Part shown: positions 57,025-64,000 of the stretch, one piece after another
How the letters are laid out: each line of letters opens with the position of its first letter
How positions within the stretch are numbered: the first letter of the stretch is position 1
Made by a program: the position numbers and the translations under genes
Assembly (NCBI RefSeq): GCF_037975245.1
Contig: NC_092572.1
Location: forward strand, 24,525,989 to 24,589,988
DNA from: Apostichopus japonicus
Lineage: Eukaryota; Echinodermata; Holothuroidea; Aspidochirotida; Stichopodidae
Reading direction: 5' to 3'
Length of the DNA stretch: 64,000 bases
Notes under the pieces: model-generated
Seen by the model: the letters and a program-made list of their open reading frames with translations, nothing else
The model's database searches: none
Told to the model about the DNA's origin: nothing

Positions 57025-57283
57025 CTTGTTTCCATTCAATTATGACGCTAACAACAGTACATTGGGCTCCCCAAGGATTATCAATCAGCGTATTTGCCCT
57101 TTTAGTAGAAGATGGGTAATCTCCTACAGCACGCCGCAGACATCTCACATATCCTTGGGCAGTCTCGCGACCGAAGGATTTCTTCAACGAACGCCAATTT
57201 GATTTTTTTAATCCTTCGTTCATTACGAGGGAATAAATCTGTAATCTCTTTGCGACTCGATTTGTAATCATCTTGTTTCCATT
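57025..57283. other. 235-bp GC-richer segment between 12-bp direct repeats
   Basis: CTTGTTTCCATT occurs at 57025-57036 and again at 57272-57283. The segment between has more even base composition than its surroundings and long open frames on both strands (minus-strand frame of 84 codons, 57271-57017). I recognise no protein. It may be an inserted fragment with its target duplication or a diverged exon. A pair of 12-mers this close is expected about once in a window this size by chance. Confidence 0.25.
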
Positions 57284-57408
57284 TTAAAGGGTCGGTTTAC
57301 TGGCTTCCTTTCTGCAGTCTGTTTTAAGAAAAAAATATGTAACATTATTGTTGATATTTCGTGTATTGGTTATTTGTTAATGATTTATTCTAAAACAGCG
57401 AATATTGT

Positions 57409-57411
<3 letters not shown>

Positions 57412-57460
<49 letters not shown>
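57412..57460. repeat. (TA)n microsatellite
   Basis: About 49 bases of uninterrupted TA. Confidence 0.95.
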
Positions 57461-57463
<3 letters not shown>

Positions 57464-59103
57464 AAAACCTTATAAGCAACTTTTACATCGTCTTTAAAGA
57501 GAAAGCACTTTAAATTCTAGAAAAAAAAGGAAGAAACAGACATAAAAAGAGAAAAAACGTAGGAATTACATCGTGAAACACTACCGTATAACTGAATGTC
57601 AAGCTCTGACATTTAGGAATTATCATTTGATTTTGCTCACATTCTGTTTAGCAATACGAAGACATTTACACTGTCCCATAGGAGAGAAGTATATGCTACT
57701 TGCAATATGTAGAGCAACGTGATTGTATGAAAGACGAAGATATTTGCATGGATTCATATTTAGTATTGATATTTTGCACAGGCTGGTTAGAGGTTCGTGC
57801 ATTTTGTGTGCAGAATTATGCTAATACAAAGAAACAAGATAAAAACATGAACTTCTCCAATTTGTACAGCTTTTTTTGGCCACCTCTGGCGTTTTGTTAA
57901 CATGATGTAAAGCTTAGCTTTGTTTTACACTATTGTTATAATAAATCCTGGACTAGCGTTGTTAAAGCAAAAATAATTATATACATAGGCCTATTCATGT
58001 TTTGATTAACGTAACACGTCACAATTCTATGAAAATTTACATGAACTGAAAAGCAATATATTGTTTGGAAAGTCAAAGGTCACTAGCAACAAACACTTTC
58101 ACGCAGGCAAACGTTAACAAAGGCCCACCCCTTCAAGTATTTTTCACTCCAAATCCGCAAGGCCAAATGACGTTAGACGTTTTTAAAACCGCGAGAAAAC
58201 ATTTGTAAATGATATGTTCCATTTTTAACTTAATTTCTCACATACATCACGAATTTGAATGAGACTTATAGTGGAACTCGTGTAAAAACCATTATTCTCG
58301 TTATTACGTCACTTTGGTCATGCGCAGTTTCATACAAAATGGCAAATTTGCGTGTTATTTTACCACGTAGGCAACATATAGACCAACTTGAAAATTAATG
58401 TACCATACACGTCTACTAAGCATTTTATATACAAACCCAAATATATATCTAGGAACAAACTGAGAGATCTCTCTGAATATTGGACTGAAAATATGATAAA
58501 TCTGTAAATATGGAATAACGAACAAATAGACCTACAATATTTTTTTCTTAAAACTCTTCCTATGTTTATGAAAGGAACTTCCAAATCATCTCGAAGCCTC
58601 TCAATCGATAATTATGAAAATGAACACAGTCTTTGTAACTGATTAGGTGAGATGATTTATGTGGCTGACCCCTGCCTTAGTTACCATACTAAAATGGCGT
58701 GTAATCGAATTACTCATCGAAACGAGAAATTGCATTTCATTTTCTCACATCTTTTGTTTACTTTTTTTTGTGTATTTTTTTATTCTTACATCTTATACTG
58801 GTATATTAGTATTTTATTTTCTATTTTTTTTTATTATCTCATGTGACCTTGATGTGTCATCGGTCATACGAATCCCTCATGTGACTGTCAAACCAAACTA
58901 GAAGAACGGAAAATGTTTTCAATTTCCCAAAATCCCAAATGGTATATTGAAGTAGAGTGGAGAACCAACATTTTGAAAAAACATTCAATTTTCTATAATA
59001 AATTATTATTAATATTTTGATATTAACTTCTTTTATCGGTTGTCTATAATTTAAATTGTACCCATTACAGTGGCTAAAGTAAAAGGTACAATTTAACACA
59101 TTT

Positions 59104-59330
59104 TTATATATATATAGATATAGAGTTATATATGTGTGTGTATATATACATATATATAGTTATATATATAGTTATATATGGATGTAGTTATATATATTTA
59201 GTTATATAGTTATATATATTACTATATGAATAACTATATAAATATACATATATAACAATATATATATATATATATATATACAAAACTATATATAGGCCTA
59301 TATATATATATAAATATATATATATATACA
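59104..59330. repeat. TATATAGTTA-type degenerate AT array
   Basis: Imperfect TATATAGTTATATA units as at 39.3-39.5 kb, again with an embedded TAGGCCTA palindrome (59293) and TA tracts. Two ATACAAAATAG units close the array. Confidence 0.88.
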
Positions 59331-61114
59331 AAATAGATACAAAATAGATACGTAATTTGCACATACATCTTACAAGAACTAAAACTTAATAATACACGTA
59401 CGTACCGCTTACTGTATTACTGTATAATCTAGGCGGTACATTATACAAACTGCAATTCTGGTGACGTTACCATCCTCCCATGTATCTCAGTTTTTATGGA
59501 GAACGTTTTCCCTTTGATGGAGAAACTAAGAAAAAAAAAGGGAGATAGAAAAAAAAACGAAAAAAAAAAACATTTTGCCGAAGCTGAGTTAGATTACTTG
59601 ATCAGTTCCCTAGTTTATTATGGATCTTTGCAGTATTACCAAACCCCAATTCTGCCTGTGTAATCCATTATCTTCCTTCCCTCCTTTTCTCTCTCGACTT
59701 TTGTTTTTTACGGTGGCGAAGCTGGAAACGATTTTTCAAAATTATGTCAGTAGGGGGGAAACTAGATTGACGCTGTTACTCTTGATTTACTTACTCCCGC
59801 TTTTAATTAAGCTGATTAACTTCTTCTGCTTTTTTGTTTCTCCGCGGTTTCTGGCTGCGAGACCATGCTGCTATGTTATTTCGTGTAAACAACAACCGCT
59901 ACGTATAGTAACTTTCAATTTATACACCGTCCGCGTCACGTGACCATATGTCACGGTACTTTCTTGGGTGGATTACTGTTTAACAGTATATACTCCTTAT
60001 ATGCATGTTAAGGTGTGTAGTTTGTTCTTTATATTTATTCAATCTGAGGACGGATGCAAGTGGTCACGGACCAATGCCAATCCCCATCGTCCCACCCTCC
60101 AACCAGCCCCACCAACCCACCCTTCCCCACTCTACACCCTCCCCCCCCCCCACCCACCAAACTGGCCGCTTAAATGAACAACAATTGAATAAACAGTAGA
60201 GGATATTTTCGCATGCAATTTGTTCAGGATGATGACAATTTTTTCATTTTTATGTTTGGATTTGCTTAAAGGTTATACTTCTTTTCATATATATACATAA
60301 ACCTTTTAGCTTTTGTTGTGTAATCATACAATTTTTTTAAATTTTGCGTGGACGTTGTTTATTAACACTTCTTTTGGCGTAATGATCTCATTAGATGAAA
60401 ATGTGTTTTACAATCATGCTGATTTTTTTATAAAAGTTGTGAAGATTAGTCACATCTATGGCAACCACATTAACATAAAAACTTTTATTTCAATAAAATT
60501 AATAGACTAACATTTCTAAATATCATCAACATATTAACAGTAATCTTACTCGATGGAAAATTGTTTTCATTAATTTTACTTTCGTCCCTTCACATTTCTA
60601 ATGCCTAACGTTTTAGAATATAAATCCGCCAACTTACCACAATACATCAACGTGTTAGCATTAAACGCCAGCATATATCGAATCGCTTCTTTATCATAAT
60701 GACATCAAAATGTCCACATTTTTTTAATTAATATTGAATAAGGAATCGGTTTCGATTATCTCTTATAATTGTTGACGTTTTAATGTAAAACCGAAAATAA
60801 ACACACCGCGTCATGTCAATATTTAACCTTGGAAGATTGACTTCATGCATGCACACTGTGTATTAGTTATCACAATGTTAACATTTAAATGTTAGGATAT
60901 CGATTACATACATCATTGGTCTCTTCTAACTCCATGAATATATCGAATATAATTCGATATGTTTCCTCATCATGTTACAACAGTTTTGCGCTGTAGAATT
61001 CAATCTCCCCCCCCCGCACCGCCCTACCCCCAAAGCCAGTGTTTGTTGTATTCAACATAAGACTGCAGTTTGCTGACAACGTATAAAAGACACACCTATA
61101 AAGATATCTTTGGT

Positions 61115-61190
61115 CTGGAAAGGGCGTCGAATCAGTGACCCCATGCTTACAAGCCCTGCGCACTTTCAGCTGAGCTAACACAGCAGTTAT
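61115..61190 (-). repeat. tRNA-like relic, probably SINE-derived
   Basis: The minus strand reads GTGTTAGCTCAGCTGAAAGT, with a good box A (TAGCTCAGCTG), then CTTGTAAGCATGGGGTC, an anticodon-arm-like piece with a TGT centre, then GATTCGACGCC, an imperfect box B. The acceptor, anticodon and T stems do not pair properly, so this is not a working tRNA gene. A tRNA-derived repeat head is more likely. The following 100 bases on the minus strand show no body that I can match to the SINE at 45 kb. Confidence 0.5.
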
Positions 61191-61775
61191 AGTTGGTAGT
61201 GATATCTACAGAGCAGTTTTTTTTTTTTTGTAAAGGGTGCCTTTCAGACAAAGACGGTAGCTGAAAGAAACATAAATGGTATTGTCCTATATAGTTGATA
61301 AAATCGATCCAGAAATGTTGTAATTATGTAATAATATCTCTTGCGAAATGAAAAATGAAAAAAAAAAATCAAGTCATTAGTTTACAATAAGTATCGTGGG
61401 ACTCTTTGTATGAAACTTGTTTACAACATTTGGATTTTGGATTACCAGTGATATGTAAATAATAGAAGGGATTGATCTGCCTTATGAAAAACTTAAGTTA
61501 CACAATTCAATCATAACGCAACAAATATTATGGAGTAAAAGTCTATAGAGTATAAACGTTTATTTATCGGGGTTTTGTAACAAGGAAAACAAATGGATAT
61601 TTGTATGATTGTCTAATGCTAGGTAACACTATATAAATAAATTGTATGTAACTATAGCAAGATAGCGCCTCCACAATTCGAAGTTTCCCTCGTGAAACAG
61701 ACACACTGGGTGAATTCAAGTATGAGTTTGAAAGAAGGGGGAGCTGTTCAATTCTGTGCTTCTACACGAATTTCT

Positions 61776-62031
61776 CTAGTATTACCAACCTGAAGCTATC
61801 CCAGGATTCAGCACAGGATTCATCCCAGGATTCACCACAGGATTCAGATTCATCCCAGGATTGACGAATCCTGGGAAGAATCCTGTGATGAATCCTGTGT
61901 TGAATCCTGGGATGAATCCTGGGATGAATCCTGGGATGAATCCTGGGATGAATCCTGGGATGAATTCTGGGATGAATCCTGGGATGAATCCTGGGATGAA
62001 TCCTGGGATAGCCTCAGGTTGGTCTAGTATT
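61776..62031. mobile_element. MITE built from 12-bp repeats, 8-bp target duplication
   Basis: The octamer CTAGTATT flanks the element on both sides (61776-61783 and 62024-62031). The 240-bp body starts ACCAACCTGAAGCTATCCCA and ends with its inverse (one change). Its interior is a tandem array of GAATCCTGGGAT: several units are inverted on the left (61802-61860) and ten or more are direct on the right (61865-62008). The whole can fold into a hairpin. The 8-bp duplication suggests a hAT-type mobiliser. The Asn-Pro-Gly-Met open frame is only the 12-bp unit translated. Confidence 0.86.
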
Positions 62032-62309
62032 CTCTCCTTATAGGAGAGACAACACCTATAGCCATCATCTTTAGCGTATATGACAGGGACCTTTGTCTTA
62101 GGAAAGAAACACCTCTCTCCATTTTGAGATATAATAGTATGTATGTCATATCTTGGAGCTGTCATTTTGTAAATAATATGTGATGTCACTTAAACATAAT
62201 TACATGAGTTTTCACAAGAATCTGGGTGTTGACCCTGAAATAAATCTTATCAATAGGCAATGTTAATAACTTCAATGTATTAGTTCAATTCAATTGCACC
62301 ATTAGCAAA
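62032..62309. other. Non-coding stretch, nothing recognised
   Basis: Unique AT-rich sequence without an exon, RNA gene or repeat that I can identify. Confidence 0.5.
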
Positions 62310-62515
62310 AACCAATCTTCATTACAGATAATAACCCTTGTGTTAATTAAGGAAAACATCAAAATCTTGAAGCACATTTCGCTCGATGATGTCATATGTT
62401 AGACTTGACCAAGTCTTCAGCCATTTGTCTGCAGGAACCTTAAATTGGGGATCTCTCTATAACGGGATACTATATTTCTGAGCTATTTGGGAAAGTTTTC
62501 GATATCATGATAGTT
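62310..62515 (+). mobile_element. Dispersed repeat family B, copy 2
   Basis: Collinear with 26763-26965: ATCTTCATTACAGATAATAA, GATGATGTCATATGTTA, GACTTGACCAAGTC and GAGCTATTTGGGAAAGTT. It also shares GCAGGAACCTTAAATTG with the inverted copy beside the SINE near 44.92 kb. Confidence 0.68.
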
Positions 62516-64000
62516 GTCTTCATCACTTTGACAAATGACGAAAATTCGATTTGTGTCTCATTTATGCAGGATAAGTTTCTTTCAGTGTCGTTTGTGATTT
62601 TGTTAACTTCTTGATGGAGAGGGGGGGGGGGGTGTAGAGGGGGGATATCCAAGTATAAACTATTGACAATGACTATAATCATTGTTGTAGAAGTAACGAG
62701 AACTAAAAATGACCCATGTCTACCTCAAGTATTATGTCAATTTGTGCTAAAATAACCTGTATGATATGTCAGACTATAGCATGCCTAAGCATACCATCTG
62801 TATAGGCTAACATGCTTTATGTGAATGCTCGGTTATTTCTATATATAAGCGTGTTAGGCTGAAGTCATTCCTATGCCATACCTATATGTCATAGTAAATA
62901 TAGCAACCTATGGATGTTTCCTTGTAAAACACCGTAGAGTGTGTAGGCTAATAGGCTACACTATAGCAAGAGTGTGTAGGCTAATAGGCTACACTATAGC
63001 ATTATTTACATCCTAAGCCGACAAACTCAAGCTACACAACAATCATCACATCCTAGATAGCTGCAAATATACCAGTGAATAATGTGTCCCACGAGAGAAT
63101 GTATTTTAATTAGCCTAGTTAATTTAGTTAGTCGTGTTTTCAAAATCTGAGAGTGGACAGCTATGAAACAACCTTTGAAATTCCTACCATAAATATATCA
63201 GCACTGTACGCTAATATAAACAATGTAGCATATATACAGTGATAACCTACGAATAGTTAGATAGGTTACCACGTATCGTAGCATGCCTAGGCTTAAATAA
63301 CGTGGGTAATATCGGCCTACATATAACGCGTGTGTATTGTATAAACCTTACGTTAATTAGATTACAGGGCTATGGAAGAACGTTGTGACGTCATAACATA
63401 TCGAGCAAAATCGCCTTAATAACACCACTATTTGAAGAATTGTGTCAAATTATAATTCAATAAAGCATGAACAACCTATCGAGCCTACACTAACAACGCA
63501 ATCGGCAGTGTCCTTATACAAATCGAAAACAAAGCACTCACAAACAACACACATACATAATTATCGGTAAAACGCTATAGTCAGCCGAGAGCGATGTATA
63601 TACCATTGTGACGTCACAGGTAACTTATAGAAGAATGTAACCATATATATTTCACAGGTTCAGTCGATATTACCACAAAAAAAATATATATATGTATAAT
63701 AATTTCAAGACAACATTCATCAGTTATTGACAGCGATATAGTATAAGCAATACGGTCTTGTCGTCCAATTTCTTGATTTAAATATACGCGGTGGTCATGG
63801 CGACGGATTTCTTGCAAACGTCATATGCGTAAACGATCAATTTCTAAGAATCATTCCCCTTTGTTTGGTTAGAACAGCAGTAGTCTTGCGTGTCTGAATC
63901 AATCATTAGGCTAATGAAGTTTTCTTGGCGAGTAACGTGACCATTTTAGCATATTTGTAGCTGAAGGTGACCGAAATTTCTATCGAGGAGTACATAAATG
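62516..64000. other. Non-coding stretch at the window end
   Basis: An 11-G run near 62622-62632, the 33-bp duplication listed separately, and two TGACGTCA palindromes (63386 and 63609). No exon is supported. Confidence 0.5.
62936..63001. repeat. Perfect 33-bp tandem duplication
   Basis: The 33 bases at 62936-62968 (AGAGTGTGTAGGCTAATAGG...) are repeated without change at 62969-63001. Lack of any mismatch indicates a very recent event, or possibly an assembly choice. Confidence 0.97.

Larger units (their letters stand above)
56481..61119. other. Non-coding stretch, no gene recognised
   Basis: Besides features listed separately, it has a C-A-TA compound tract at 56787-56820, AT-rich unique sequence and a C-rich tract at about 60092-60163. 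No exon is supported. Confidence 0.5.

Noticed and set aside
61115-61190. Functional threonine tRNA gene on the minus strand
   Set aside because: Box A is good, but the anticodon and T stems have mismatches and box B is altered; listed instead as a tRNA-like relic.
61782-62189. Collagen- or silk-like Asn-Pro-Gly-Met and Pro-Gly-Phe repeat proteins
   Set aside because: The periodicity is exactly the 12-bp MITE unit and the frames are open on both strands; no gene structure surrounds them.

Overview
This is a 64 kb piece of AT-rich (roughly one-third GC, judged by eye) eukaryotic nuclear DNA, almost entirely non-coding. Four signs point to an animal genome, probably a marine invertebrate and plausibly an echinoderm or other non-vertebrate deuterostome. 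There is a spliced immunoglobulin-domain exon with phase-1 boundaries, a tRNA-derived SINE, many small terminal-inverted-repeat transposons, and very long dinucleotide and trinucleotide microsatellites. The palindrome TAGGCCTA recurs seven times. The phylum is an inference; nothing in the window fixes it. I see no operon, bacterial or viral gene, rRNA, CRISPR array or intact transposase/reverse transcriptase.

The only coding sequence I can support well is one 324-bp exon at 31157-31480 (+). It encodes one complete Ig domain that resembles the first Ig domain of Dscam (Down syndrome cell adhesion molecule). It is flanked by splice sites and is symmetric in phase (1-1). No other exon of the gene is recognised, so the exon appears to sit between an upstream intron of up to about 31 kb and a downstream intron of more than 32 kb. 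A weak candidate for a secretory-signal exon lies at 415-470, but its phase does not match the preferred acceptor of the Ig exon.

The rest of the window is a record of mobile-element insertion and tandem-repeat growth. By region: 4.6-5.3 kb, hAT-like non-autonomous element with an 8-bp target duplication; 9.7-10.0 and 24.0-24.6 kb, two opposite copies of one repeat family, the second interrupted by a 257-bp MITE with perfect 31-bp ends and a perfect 9-bp target duplication; 13.9-14.3 kb, AGCATAACAT-type satellite; 14.9-15.4 kb, long-TIR MITE; 22.0-23.4 kb, degenerate TGTGACAGTAA minisatellite; 25.5 kb, TA-cored palindrome; 30.4-30.8 and 32.4-32.9 kb, tandem repeats around the exon; 34.3-34.9 and 43.2-43.4 kb, a TGACGTCA-bearing repeat family; 36.8-37.1 kb, second hAT-like MITE; 44.9-45.3 kb, a SINE inserted in another dispersed repeat; 47.1-53.0 kb, two 93%-identical 0.3-kb repeats in inverted orientation flanking about 5.3 kb that holds TA, ATG and 44-bp satellites; 56.0-56.5 kb, three degenerate units of about 150 bp; 61.8-62.0 kb, a MITE built from 12-bp repeats.

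The most unusual global signals are the excess of the CRE-type palindrome TGACGTCA (16 exact copies counted, about 0.6 expected from base composition) and the many long pure G or C runs in AT-rich DNA. All counts and alignments were made by eye.
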